NCBI GenBank assembly: GCA_922989275.2
Contig: OV277866.1
Span: 33,683,246 to 33,747,245 of the forward strand
Direction of reading: 5' to 3'
Origin: Gari tellinella
Taxonomy: Eukaryota > Mollusca > Bivalvia > Cardiida > Psammobiidae
Length of the DNA: 64,000 bases
The position numbers were made by a program, and so were the translations under genes. The notes beneath the pieces were generated by a model. That model saw only the letters and a program-made list of their open reading frames with translations. It did no database searches and was not told the origin of the DNA. Positions 1 to 10,239 of the stretch are shown here, piece after piece; the first letter of the stretch is position 1, and each line of letters begins with the position of its first letter.

Positions 1-594
1 TTTCCGAAATATAAAATTGGGCGAAACTAAGGTTTTCATTTTAAAGTGCCTTTACACACTGTTCAGTTACAAAATCTGCAAAACAACTCGGGTAAGTACG
101 TATCCTTTTTGTAACGCAATAGGTTAAGTGTTCGTATTGAACGGCTCGCACTTTATAAATGAAACAAAACAACTAAAAAGGTTTTGACTATCATTTTCGA
201 TTTTTATCTCAGGTCACGTTTTACAAAATACTTCATTAAAGCTATTAAACATAGTAATTAAAGCCATCATGTATAATTAACACAGTGAGACATGGTCGTA
301 TAACGCATTGACCTTACATCAAAGGGTAAAAAGGGAAGTAATAGCTATAAAAAGAGGTCGTTAGTATTGACTTAAGATATTATGAGCCAAGAACTTTATG
401 ATATAAATAGTGTCAATTAATCGATGAACATACGAGTTTCTGATAATGACCTAGATATAATATGGAGACATTAACCTCTGTGTATATTTATCGTTATGAA
501 GTTATATAAATTTAGTTTGCTTCGAAAATTATTGCCTTAAATACTTTCAACGTAAGTTGTATGTATTTTTTTATTGCAGCAAACTAAAGACGAA
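1..594. other. AT-rich stretch, nothing recognised
   Basis: No long open frame, repeat end, tRNA-like box or strong inverted repeat was seen by eye. It is presumably intergenic or intronic. Confidence 0.6.
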
Positions 595-598
595 AGAC

Positions 599-649
599 AA
601 ACAATTTGAGTCAAGATCAGACGTCGCGTTATGGGTCCAAACAGTTTGC
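599..649. repeat. Degenerate palindromic core fragment
   Basis: Reads as a decayed copy of the core found in families A, B and C. CAAACAATTTGAGTC is followed by GATCAGACGTCGCG, then GGGTCCAAACAGTTTGC. The right arm has lost its GC-rich stem. No terminal repeats of a host MITE are recognisable around it. Confidence 0.6.
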
Positions 650-871
650 ATATACCAGTGAACTCGCAACCAGCAGGCAATGGATGAAATTGTTTTACAC
701 TTTGTTAATATGTGTTTAGAGTGGGAGTAATGTTGGTCCCTGTAGTGCATGAACGTCCTTGTGAACATCAGTTTGGTAGTTTGATAAACAACTAAATGTT
801 GTGAAATTAGTTTAAACGGAATACAGAATCAATAACATGAATTGTACAATATCACGAGGTTTGGAAATAAA

Positions 872-1243
872 TACAGTGTTCCCTCCCTATAACGGCTCGC
901 TGAACAACGTCTCCCTCCTTACAACGACCATTGACGCAGTTCCCTACAAATGACATTTATGTCTAACGCTTTCACTACTGCAAAACCGTCTGCTTAAAAG
1001 TGTTGTCTGCTGTTTTCCCCAAAGTTATATATAAGTGGATAGTTTGATAGAAAAAACATAATAACGAGTGACAAACAGCTTGAATCCAGATCAGACGCCG
1101 CGTTACGCGGCGTCTGATCTGGATTCAAGCTGTTTGCAAATGTAAGCCAAGTCTTTATTATCCCTCCCTGTAACGACTCCTTCCGAACAACACACACAAT
1201 CTGTGTCTCCATTTGGTTGTCGTTGTAGATAGGGAATGCTGTA
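872..1243 (+). mobile_element. Family B MITE, complete (B1)
   Basis: The left end TACAGTGTTCCCTCCCTA is mirrored by the right end GATAGGGAATGCTGTA, giving a terminal inverted repeat of about 20 bp flanked by TA. The centre-right part is a perfect palindrome: 32-nt arms at 1072-1103 and 1105-1136 around a single T. No open frame of note. The TA flanks and small size suggest a non-autonomous Tc1/mariner-type element, by inference. This is the cleanest B copy together with the one at 62024. Confidence 0.88.
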
Positions 1244-1290
1244 AATGGTTTATCGAATCTAAATAACAAATAGTAGTAGGTCTGATACTA

Positions 1291-1487
1291 TGTTTATTCT
1301 AGTGCCCCTTTCTACAACGACACCAAATTGGAGACACATAGTGTGTGCTTTATTCGGAGGGAGTCGTTATAGAGAGGGAATGTTAATAATTGGCTTACAT
1401 TTGGCAACAGGTTGAAACAAGACAAAATGCGTCGTCTGATCTGGATTCAACTTGTTTTGCAAATGTAAGCCAGATCTTAATGTTCTA
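1291..1487 (-). mobile_element. Family B MITE, truncated (B2)
   Basis: Begins with a diverged B end (CTAGTGCCCCTTTCTACAAC). It then follows the reverse complement of B: GGAGACACA, GGAGGGAGTCGTTATAG, GGCTTACATTTG and half of a core (GCGTCGTCTGATCTGGATTC). The rest of the palindrome and the distal end are missing. It lies 48 bp from the B copy at 872-1243 in the opposite orientation. Confidence 0.7.
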
Positions 1488-1687
1488 AATACGTCACGGG
1501 GTTTCGTGGGTTCAATTCCAGGTAATGTTTTGTAAACGTCGGCTTGAGGTATTTCTTTTATATATATAATTGTATGTTTTACATAAAATTGAGCAGTTAA
1601 CGTTTTGGTTAACAAAAACCTACTGCTTAATACCAAAGTAACACATAGTGTTTTCTTTCGGAGATGGCTTTGCATAGAATATAAATA

Positions 1688-1737
1688 CGAAAGACTAAAG
1701 CAGTAAACGCAACACAAACAATACACCCATGGCTTTG
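1688..1737 (+). repeat. Fragment of the CA-rich repeat seen at 53.4-53.9 kb
   Basis: Contains GAAAGACT, then CGCAACACAAACAATACACC, matching the start of the insertion inside the family G element near 53445-53490. Only about 50 bp are shared. The family is dispersed but I do not recognise its class. Confidence 0.5.
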
Positions 1738-1894
1738 CATAACGTAGTGTTGCTATAAGCACTTTTCTATCCAAGTTTCCGTAGGAAAGTTTCACTGTAC
1801 TTTTTCTTATATATGTGCATGCATGTAATGGTTTGTATGTGTCTACAATAAAAAGGTTTTAGAAAATACACATTATGAAATATTAAAAACCAAA

Positions 1895-1964
1895 CTCTAA
1901 CGGGGATTGAACCCGCAACCTTTAGGCTGGTAGCGCAAATATATAACCACTCAGCCATTACCGA
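1895..1964 (-). repeat. tRNA-derived SINE head or tRNA pseudogene
   Basis: On the minus strand there is a good A box (TGGCTGAGTGG, 1947-1957) and a B box (GGTTCAATCCC) in a T arm whose stem pairs (GCGGG with CCCGT). The two acceptor strands (TCGGTAA and TAGAGTT) do not pair. This is therefore not a functional tRNA but a pol III promoter-bearing, tRNA-related repeat. The 3' body continues toward 1800 without a recognised conserved domain. Confidence 0.65.
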
Positions 1965-1969
1965 CTGAT

Positions 1970-3029
1970 GTTACCTTTATCGGATAATATAATCAAATTC
2001 GAGTCATCGTTGAATTGCTTATTCATTGTACACTGTCATTTCCGGAAGATAACAATAGATTACGGAAAATGACGGAATATTCTGAAACCGACAGGTCTAA
2101 CCTTACGGATAATACATGACTGTGTTTATTCCTTTGCATTATACCCTCCGCGATAAGAACGAATCGAGCTGAAAATATACTACTAAGTTTGCTAAGGGTC
2201 AAAGGTATAACCTCTATAGGAACCAATACATCGACCCTATCACTTTATTACATTCCACATATTTCTTCAATATCAACAAAATGTTCAGGAGTTGTAGCTA
2301 GATATCCATTCTACTCGTCCTTATGCGACGTACACAGTCATGTAAATACACTATGCAAATGCAGTGGTAAAATCAATAAAATATCATTATTTTACAGAAA
2401 ACTGCAAAAGTTACAAATTGTGTTTTTGAATTAATGAACGTGCTTTAGAATTCAGTAATAGGTACAATTGACATTTGAAAGGTGAAACATTTTTTCCAAC
2501 GAAAAACACATCTAAGAATATTGAAATGTAGACTTCAATGAATTTGGATTTTTTTTTTATAAATTCCTCGAGTTTCGCCTACAGGACCTGAACAATAACA
2601 CATATGATCACAATACGTTAAGTTAAATCTTGGCATACATATCTCCAAATATGGAAGGAATCAAACAAAAATGTTGGATGTTATGCTGTGATAAATTGCT
2701 AGAGTCAATGCATTGGGACCGACGAAAGGTGTATACTCTTAGCAAAATGTGAGTAGTGTATAACCACTGCCTTCAGATAGCGTTGTCAGACAGCTTTTCA
2801 AAATATTTGATAACGGTAGACCTTTTGATTTACATTCAATACGATACTTATTGAAAATGCCTCGAACAGTTTTCTCTCATACTCATTATATTGCACGAAA
2901 CACCGTTATATATTGATGATAAAGCTACAATGTATTACAATGAAGCCAATCTGTTCCGATCACAAAATTGTGTGAACTATTAGGCAGTAATACGCTCGTT
3001 GCATACTTTCTTTCTCTAATTACTGCTAC
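1970..3029. other. No recognised feature
   Basis: AT-rich sequence with only short open frames and no similarity that I recognise. No terminal repeat pairs were noticed. Confidence 0.5.
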
Positions 3030-3237
3030 ACTTTTTAGGTGCACCAATGGGACTGTATCCGGCCGGTCACTTTATCCTGACACCGACGAACCAGTTGTAA
3101 TGCTAACCCGAAATCCTGAGCGCCAAGGAGGGAAGCCATTATTACCAATTTTTAAGTATTTGGTTTGACCCGGCCGGGGATTGAACCCACAACCTCCCGC
3201 ACTGCAAGCGGACGCTCTACCACTAAGCCACGCAGCC
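3030..3237 (-). mobile_element. tRNA(Cys)-derived SINE, MetaSINE-like
   Basis: The minus strand starts with a tRNA-like head. It has an A box TGGCTTAGTGG (3220-3230), an anticodon stem TCCGC/GCGGG enclosing a 7-nt loop with GCA (Cys), and a B box GGTTCAATCCC. The body follows with CTTGGCGCTCAGGATT and GGTGTCAGGATAAAGTGACC. This agrees with my memory of the conserved central domain of MetaSINEs, described from bivalves and other invertebrates. The 3' boundary near 3030 is approximate. The acceptor stem is mismatched, so it is not a functional tRNA gene. Confidence 0.75.
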
Positions 3238-3239
3238 GG

Positions 3240-4189
3240 TTTAGGTTTATTTAAGGCACTTTCTGTTTTACGCTGATTGTAGACTTAACGCTGTCAGATA
3301 GATTTCAGAGAATCGAGTAGCCTTATTTGCAGGGGAATGTCCTTTGCAAACCATGACACATTTCAAATTTCAAGCTTTATTCAAATAATGCCAACGGGAT
3401 TTTAAGCCTATGATGACAAAATATAATATTATGCAAAAACATGACTGACAGTATGACAGAAAATTAATAACCATGCAACAAAACAATGCAACAAAAATAC
3501 ACTGCGGAGAATTTTCATGTACAGCAACAATGTTTTTTCTTTAAGCCAGTAAAGCAGCTCAAGAGACCAATGAAGGATTTTACCCTGAAAATGGGAAGAT
3601 TTCTGACTCGATTATTTCCGTACACTGATAGCTGTATGTAATGTGCGTAATATACAGTAGAGTATAATATTTTGTCCCGTCCAGCCAGAACGAGTTAAGT
3701 TAAGCAATTAATAGAGAATTTTGTCCCGCGACTTTTATACTCAAGAACATTATGCTTGACTTTATAATATCATATCTCTTATGTAGATTTTACACAAAAT
3801 TGGTAAAACATCCAACTGCTTTGCGATTTGCATGCATTTCAAAACATACACTAACATTCTGATGTGACTTACGAGACCTACACCTTACATATTTTTCATT
3901 TGGGAATTGGACATGTTTAGATGGACAGACAGACGTTTTGACACTACAGTCAATTTTATTGAACGTGAAAGTGAACAAAAAACCAGCAACATGTAAACAA
4001 AACAGGACATCAATCTCTCAGTATTTCTTCTAAACATGAGTGCCTAAAACTGTATCTCGATTTTAAACTGTCAATTATATTTGAGATTTTGCAATAATTT
4101 TAAAAGTTATGCCAGGCAAAGGTAAACCATTACTTCTGTAACCAAAGCTTAGGATAATAATTTAATTTTACAAATCTTAACATTGTTTT
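3240..4189. other. No recognised feature
   Basis: AT-rich, no coding or repeat signal recognised. Confidence 0.5.
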
Positions 4190-4572
4190 GGAGGCAAAAC
4201 CATGTGCTAGCCAATACTGTCTGTTAGTCAATACTAGGTATAAGTAACGTAATTCACACATTCACGTCATTCAAAATAGTTACTTATTCTCATTATATCT
4301 AACTATATTATAACATAGACAGTTAATTTCAGGAGATAAACTAATTAGTGTCAGCTATAGATGTATATTAGGGACATTTTAATAAATTCTGTCTTTTTTG
4401 TCCAAATTTTCCCAATTTGAAATATGTTCTCCCCAGTAGTACTCCTAATTTAGTGATACACACACAGACAATAGTTTTAATGTACAATTGTAAAGTTTGT
4501 TTGGAAGCAAGTCTCCTATGTGAGTCAAAACTGCCTGTTTATCAATACTTAGTATAAGTAACGTAATTCACA
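4190..4572. repeat. Diverged direct repeat pair
   Basis: A 31-bp block (TCAATACTWRGTATAAGTAA followed by CGTAATTCACA) occurs at 4228-4258 and 4542-4572, 314 bp apart. Weaker similarity extends upstream (GTTTGGARGCAA). It may be the ends of an old element or a duplicated segment. No class is assignable. Confidence 0.55.
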
Positions 4573-5270
4573 AATGTTCGCAATCCTTGACTTTGTAGCA
4601 CAATTTATTTTCCCATTAACATTTAACTAAGTTTAAACATTGTTGTTAAATAACAATCATTAAAAAACAACTGTCCACTACTTGCGCAATATTATGAACA
4701 ATGTTCAGACCTTATAATATATTTTGAACTTTAATGGACGCTTGAAACAACAACACTGAATTTGATCAAACTTCGTCGTCTGCAAAATACACACCCCTCA
4801 ATAGTGATACTAAAAGAGCTAAACTTTGGATACAGTAGACTCTCTCTATTACAGCCACTCTGAGGCATAATGTGGAATATCAAGTTTCAGCAAAATTTGC
4901 CAAAAAATGTAGAAGTAGCGCGGACAAAATTGTACATTTAATAATAAATTCCTAAAAATCCTACATAAACGTCATAACAGTTTCTGTAAATAAAATTGCT
5001 AAATCATAATGAAACGAGTTAAGTTAATCAATTGCCAAAAATCCATGTCTAAGGTGCGACCTAATTGGCAAATAATAACATACAATGTATCAGCGGTCTA
5101 GATAGTGCTGCACCAGGATCATTCTGAATTCAAGTAGGAAACCGTAGAAATATATAACCGATGTTACCTTGTTGCCCATCTATGATACACTATTCTGCTT
5201 TAATACTAATGGTTACTCGGCCATGCCAGAACGATCGAATAATACACACATGTTACATGTTTATATACGG

Positions 5271-5465
5271 TACAGTGAATCGCCTCTATTACAATCACTT
5301 AAATGCTATCTGATTGCATAAAAGACAAGTAACAGTTTAAAGCAATATTATTGTAAAAACATAAAGCTCTATAGGGAATTTAGCCTTGCTTTAAGAAGCC
5401 ACTTTCCGAACACATCACCTAATAACTAACACATGTTCGTGGTCGCAATAAAGTGGCTTTACTAT
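5271..5465. mobile_element. Family F MITE, degenerate
   Basis: Starts TACAGTGAATCGCCTCTATT and ends GTGGTCGCAATAAAGTGGCT. The interior has AGTAACAGTTTAAAGCAATA and CCTTGCTTTAAGAAGCCAC, the remains of the hairpin seen intact in the F copy at 44931. A further F-end scrap is at 4833-4880. Confidence 0.6.
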
Positions 5466-5628
5466 TTAAGTATTTCTCTTGTTATATTCTGTCACAAAGC
5501 ATACTGCCTTATAAAGTCTGCTTTTATACTGTTATCTTCGAAAGTGATTATTTTGTAATCAGACTGTTAAGTGCTCGTATGCCAGAAATAAAAACACCAA
5601 AAACAATTCGGCTCCTGACGAGACACCG

Positions 5629-5765
5629 TGCAATTCGTCGTCTGATCCGGATCCCAACATTTTGCTATACAGTCCGGAAGGAAGCGCAAAACCCATTAGC
5701 CAATTTGCCAATTGAAGACTTCTATGCGTCTGATCATAGTCTACACTGTTTGCCTATGTCCCTTT
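5629..5765. repeat. Two core-palindrome scraps
   Basis: GTCGTCTGATCCGGATCC near 5640 and GCGTCTGATCATAGTC near 5730, followed by ACTGTTTGCC, resemble right arms of the shared core. No complete element is recognisable. Confidence 0.4.
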
Positions 5766-6115
5766 CATGTAATACCAGGCACAAGCGCTTAATAGGACAC
5801 TCACCAATTGAAACGCGAAACGCGGACATAAATAACAGTATGAAGATGATAAATGACCATCACAGATAATTCTTTAAGAGTTCATATTTCCGACGCCCAA
5901 CGTTTTTATCACACTAGCAATCCAGACGAAAAAATGGACAGTAATAGATGCGTTATTCTCTGCTTGTATAGAGACTCAGCCTAAAGCAACACAAAACAAA
6001 AATGTAGTAAAATGTTGAAAATGGCGATGTTTCAATGATTTGTCAATAAGATGTCGCAACTGTGTAGCAAACATTTCCGAGGTCGATCCTTTACTCGGCG
6101 TCTGATCTGCTATTA

Positions 6116-6375
6116 TACAGTGGAGAATCTGTTATTCTTTCTCAATAAACGCGTTTACGCTAAAACTATTATTTGCAGTGCAAACAGTTTGGAGCTAGAT
6201 CAGACGCCGGGTAACCCGGCGTCTAATCAGGCTCCAAACGGTTTGCCACCAAGATAAACAAGAATTATCAGAATTGTCAAAAAGTTGTTCTTTTCTACGT
6301 TTTAGTGCTTTGCGTTTGCGTGCGTTTGCGTACGTTTGCGTTTAAGCGGGAAAGAATAACAGATTATCCACTGTA
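6116..6375 (+). mobile_element. Family A MITE, full length (A1)
   Basis: Starts TACAGTGGAGAATCTG and ends ATTATCCACTGTA, giving TA flanks and about 26-bp terminal inverted repeats. Order: left arm with AATAAACGCGTTTACGCT, core palindrome with a GCCGGGTAACCCGGC apex, right arm with CTACGTTTTAGTG and GCGTTTGCGT repeats. It follows a core scrap (TCGGCGTCTGATCTG, 6096-6110), so it may have landed in an older element. Confidence 0.92.
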
Positions 6376-6442
6376 ACTAGTGCAGTACATGTATTTGTTA
6401 AGCGAAAAAGCATGAAGTGAGAAGCAATCATGTAAAACTACC

Positions 6443-6691
6443 TACAGTGGAGAAGACGTTATTCTTTCCCAATTAAATCAATTGCGCTAATACAATTATT
6501 TCTAGTTCAAACAGTTTGAAGCCAGATCAGACGCCGGATAACCCGGCGTCTGATCAGGCTCCAAACTGTTTGCCGCGCAGCTTAAAATGAATGGTTCAAA
6601 CTTTCTAACTTCAAGATTTTAATTCCTACGTTTTATTACGGTGCGTTTCGTTTGCGTTAAAACGGGAAAGAATAACGTCTCCTCCGCTGTA
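6443..6691 (+). mobile_element. Family A MITE, full length (A2)
   Basis: Ends TACAGTGGAGAAGACG and CGTCTCCTCCGCTGTA form the inverted repeats. This copy belongs to a subtype with ACGTTATTC instead of TCTGTTATTC next to the tip. The core palindrome has a GATAACCC apex and is intact. It lies 67 bp from A1 in the same orientation. Confidence 0.9.
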
Positions 6692-6971
6692 CCTGTTTAA
6701 ATCATACAAAGATGGATGAAACCTCTTCTATCTGCACTTCTAATCATAGTCGAATAATAGGATTTGATTCTGACATAAGAGTTTTAATCTTTGAAATGTT
6801 GTTTTTTATCTGAAGCCCTGGTATACGGTATCACGGAAGTATACACTCATTTGTCGTTTAAAAACATGCCCTCACTCCCTTGATGGACCCCCGTTGGTGG
6901 GATCTCACATGTGACGTTGCAATGATTCACAGTAGTACAGACATGCACACATAGCATGATTTTTGCGTGGA

Positions 6972-7154
6972 AGCTGTCTGTTTCTATTACGGCCACTAAA
7001 ACGAATGCTAATTGTTAAAAAAAAAGTGACAGCTTAAAGCACGATGACAGTAAAGTAGCTTTCTCTTTAACTGCCACCTTGCTTTAAGCAGTCACCTGTT
7101 GCAGTACTTAGTAATTTACATATTTTAGTGGTCGTAATAGAGAGACTTTACTGT
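6972..7154. mobile_element. Family F MITE
   Basis: The left end reads CTATTACGGCCACTAAAA and the right end TTTTAGTGGTCGTAATAG, closing with TTTACTGTA. A weakened hairpin in the middle has GACAGTAAAGTAGC on one side and CACCTTGCTTTAAGC on the other. The left tip is decayed. Confidence 0.7.
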
Positions 7155-7540
7155 ATCATAATTACCGAACACATAATTCAACTGGATAATTATTCAACAA
7201 TATACAATATTGAATTATCAATATAATTTTTATTTTGACAATCCAAACATGTGTTCTATAATAAACAATAAATCTTCTTTGCCTTGATTTAAAATGCAAT
7301 TCTAAATACATAAAGCTCGTGCTGGCTATAAATTTCGTTTATAATTATTATATTAAAGGCATTTGATATGCATAAAGATAATCTGAATATTAAGTTAGTT
7401 TAAATGATGCTCAGAGAAGCGGGCAACGGAACTACCATTGGTATTACCCGTTAAAAAAAAGACCGAACACAATGCAAAGCAAATAAAAATAAACATAATT
7501 CAATGAAACTAACTGTAGACAACAATAGGTACAAATGTAT

Positions 7541-7634
7541 GAGCTTTGCCATGAATGAATGAATGAATGAATGAATGGTGTTTTACGGCCCATCGACACA
7601 AAAAGGTCATTTAGAGCCGAGAGCTTTGCCATGA
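7541..7634 (-). mobile_element. 5'-truncated retroelement tail with 14-bp target duplication
   Basis: The 14-bp word GAGCTTTGCCATGA occurs at 7541-7554 and 7621-7634. Between the copies lies, on the minus strand, GTCGATGGGCCGTAAAACAC followed by an (ATTC)n run (7551-7577 on the plus strand). This is what target-primed insertion of a short LINE or SINE 3' tail leaves: a target duplication, a 3' microsatellite and severe 5' truncation. Only about 66 bp of element remain. Confidence 0.75.
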
Positions 7635-7763
7635 GAAAACCTGAATTATTGCATTGCAAATAGTGTAGATCAATGCCAACCGCAGCGTAGTAGACGATGC
7701 GGCTGGTCTTTATCTACATTATGTGACATCCACGTGCATGTTAAGCATTCAGTTCAGCATTAT

Positions 7764-8012
7764 TACAGTGGAGAATCTGTTATTCTTTCCCGTTTAAACG
7801 CAAACGTACGCACACGCAAATCACTAAAACGTAGAAAAGAACAACTTTTGGACAATTTTGATAATTCTTGTTTATCTTGGTGGCACACAGTTTGGAGCCT
7901 GATCAGACGCCGGGTTACCCGACGTCTGATCTGGCTCCAAACTGTTTGCACTGCAAATAATAGTTTAGCGTAAACGCGTTTATTGGGAAAGAATAACAGA
8001 TTCTCCACTGTA
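7764..8012 (-). mobile_element. Family A MITE, full length (A3)
   Basis: TACAGTGGAGAATCTG at the left and CAGATTCTCCACTGTA at the right are exact inverted ends. GTTTAAACGCAAACGTACGC comes first, so the element is in reverse orientation. The core is intact with a GGGTTACCC apex. Confidence 0.92.
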
Positions 8013-8115
8013 TATAATCATGGCATTTGTTAGTGTAGACCACACTAAGATACACAGCCTAAGATGGCAACTGTGCTTGGTCTGTATAACGTTGTAACGC
8101 CATAATGATAGTTTT

Positions 8116-8339
8116 TACAGAGGAAAATAACTTAATTCTTTCCCAATAAACGCGTTAAAGGTAAAACTGTCATTTATATTGCAAACAGTTTTAAGTCAGA
8201 TCAGACGCGGCGTCTGATCAGGCTCGAAACTGTTTGCCACCAAGATAAACATGAATTTTCAGAATTGTCCAAAAATGTGATTTGCGTTTGCGTTTCGTTT
8301 GCGTTTTTAAAAGGAAAGAATAATATATTAACCACTGTA
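8116..8339 (+). mobile_element. Family A MITE with shortened core (A4)
   Basis: Diverged tips (TACAGAGGAAAATAAC and AACCACTGTA). The core has lost its apex and reads GATCAGACGCGGCGTCTGATC, a tight palindrome lacking the GGGTAACCC segment. This is one of several copies with symmetric losses at the palindrome centre. Confidence 0.85.
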
Positions 8340-8704
8340 TGTTTTGAAAATGTTGACGATATATATATAACACAAGAGTTAAGTGGCAAGTTACTCGGTG
8401 TCGGATATAACTTTAAACTGTCGATAATGCTCAACAATCTTGGAAAAATAACGTTTCCCAAGGTATTTGATAAAAACACTCATATAAAGACGTCCCTCAA
8501 AAATAATTATGATACTGTAAAACCTTTGTAAAGCGACTACAAAAATAACAATAAAAGTGTATCGCGTTTTAGGCACATGGCTGCTTAAAACGGGTTGAGG
8601 ACTCATTTCCAGTGGTTGTAATCAAGCGGCAATTTTAAATACCTGATAGAAATAAAGAGTATGTCTTAGCATGCGACCAGTGTAACCAGTTATCCATGTG
8701 GTCC

Positions 8705-8794
8705 TACAGTGGAGAAAATGTTATTCTTTCCCAATAAACGCGTTTACGCTAACACAATCATTTCCAGTGCAAACAGTTTGGAGCCTGGTCAGAC
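8705..8794 (+). mobile_element. Family A MITE, left half only (A5)
   Basis: Intact left end and left arm up to the first part of the core (GGAGCCTGGTCAGAC). It then stops abruptly at sequence belonging to the 3' region of the LINE that follows. The right half is not found on the far side of the LINE, so the breakpoint also involved a deletion. Confidence 0.85.
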
Positions 8795-9485
8795 AAATCG
8801 AGAAAAGACAAAATAACTATAATTAGATCTGAAATAAAACATGCATAAACATACAGAAGACAGCCCCAAAATGGCAACCACATTACTCCAATCAATCAGC
8901 AATGAACCGACCGGCTAAAGATTGCTGACCAATAGAAATAATAGCAGAGCGCCCAATGCAAGCCGCCTAATGTAACATAACTAGGTAAAATAGCATGCGA
9001 CCATAACTAAAAACTCTATAGAAGATCAATGACATGATTAAAAATGGTGAAAGCTGTCCAAGAAATTATACCACAGACCCGCCAGCTGGTTTCAAAAGAG
9101 ATCAGAGCCATATCCCTACAATCAAGGATCCACCAGACAGGCATTGGTCGACGGTACAACCCCAGAACTAAAAATTAGACCCATAACACATACAGAATGA
9201 ACACAGTCCTGGGGTAGCAGTCATCTACCCTCTCCACCCCACACCCGCGGGACCTATATGTTCCATGGCTGAAATTACACCCTTACTTTATAAAACATAA
9301 AGATAAGAAGCTGTCCCTGAATTATACCGCACACCCCAAGCCAGTTGGTTTCAAAGAGATCAGGGGCAATCCCTACCATCAAGATCCACCAAACAGGCAC
9401 GGACAAACGGTACAACTCCAGAACTCCCATTTAGACACACAAGATCCACAGCCTAAGATAGCAGTCATCCATTTCCTAATGTGTT
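8795..9485 (-). repeat. LINE 3' untranslated region with an internal duplication
   Basis: Lies directly downstream (minus strand) of the reverse transcriptase stop. A segment of about 170 bp occurs twice in direct orientation, at about 9050-9230 and 9305-9473. It is recognised by GAAGCTGTCC, TTTCAAAGAGATCAG, CAAGATCCACCA and TAGCAGTCATC. The copies are clearly diverged. Either the 3' UTR of this family carries a tandem repeat or two 3' ends are stacked. Confidence 0.65.
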
Positions 9486-9998
9486 CTAATAATAAATATT
9501 AAAGAAGTGTGTTTTCAGACGTTTTTTGAAGACTGCAACTGAGCTCGCATCTCTGATGTCTGATGGGAGAGTGTTCCAGAGCTTTGGGGCTGCATGCATG
9601 AACCTTCTATCTCCAAACTTCACCAAACGACTTCTCGGTACAACCAGCGATACTGATTTACTTGCAGACCGCAACTCTCTTCGAGGTGTATACACGTCAA
9701 GCATACTGACAATGTACTTTTGAGAATCATTGCACATGGCTTTGTATGTGAGTGTCAGAATTTTGAATTCAATTCTGTGTTGAACTGGAAGCCAGTGAAG
9801 CTCCTTCAAGACTGGAGTGATGTGATTGTACCGGGGCGTCCTGGTAATGATGCGGGCTGCTGTATTTTGCACACGCTGTAGTTTTCGTAGTGAGTTTTTG
9901 GGAATCCCATATAGCAGTGAGTTGCAGTAGTCAATTTTCGATGTGACCAAAGAATTGACCAAAGTCTTTGTAGCTTCAGGGGAAAGGTACTGGAAACA
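9486..9998 (-). pseudogene. LINE reverse transcriptase C-terminal fragment (L2/CR1 type)
   Basis: About 170 codons without a stop. The motif order is typical of the region after the catalytic palm in L2/CR1-like non-LTR retrotransposons: SKIDYCNSLLYG, LQRVQNTAARII, HWLPVQHRIEFKI, PRSR, APKLWNTLPSDIR and FKKRLKTHFF before the stop. The frame runs back through YLSPEATKTLVNSL to about 9998, where similarity ends and a stop is met. The palm with its YADD motif and the endonuclease are absent. This is therefore a 5'-truncated dead copy with a preserved tail frame. The exact clade cannot be fixed by eye. Confidence 0.85.
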
Positions 9999-10065
9999 TT
10001 AATATTCATCCTTTCATGGTCATATTTATCGTGATTTACTTAACATCCACTCATCGTTGTATTGA

Positions 10066-10235
10066 TGTCGTCATATTGATGTCTGCTTCAAATTTGTTGT
10101 CTGCAATATCGTTTAAAAAATAATCAGTATGCCCGACGAAAATTCGAAACGAGTGCCCAATATGTTTGATCTTTATTAGACGCGGTGTATCGCGGCGTCT
10201 AGTAATAATCAAAATTGTTTGCAAAGGTGCGTGTT
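10066..10235 (-). mobile_element. Family C MITE, decayed
   Basis: Shows the C-type arm (GTCTGCTTCAAATTTGTTGT followed by CTGCAATATCG), then CGAAACGAGTG, then a decayed core (TTAGACGCGGTGTATCGC then GGCGTCTAG). The tips are not recognisable. Confidence 0.6.
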
Positions 10236-10239
10236 TGCG

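Noticed and set aside
1367..1795. 142-codon frame at 1.4-1.8 kb
   Set aside because: It runs through a family B fragment and the CA-rich repeat scrap. No domain.
1895..1964. Functional tRNA gene
   Set aside because: The acceptor strands do not pair although both internal promoter boxes are good. The same reasoning excludes the units at 3030, 12969 and 29346.
9526..10009. Plus-strand and alternative minus-strand frames across the L2-type fragment
   Set aside because: Only the minus-strand frame ending at 9486 contains the conserved reverse transcriptase C-terminal motifs.
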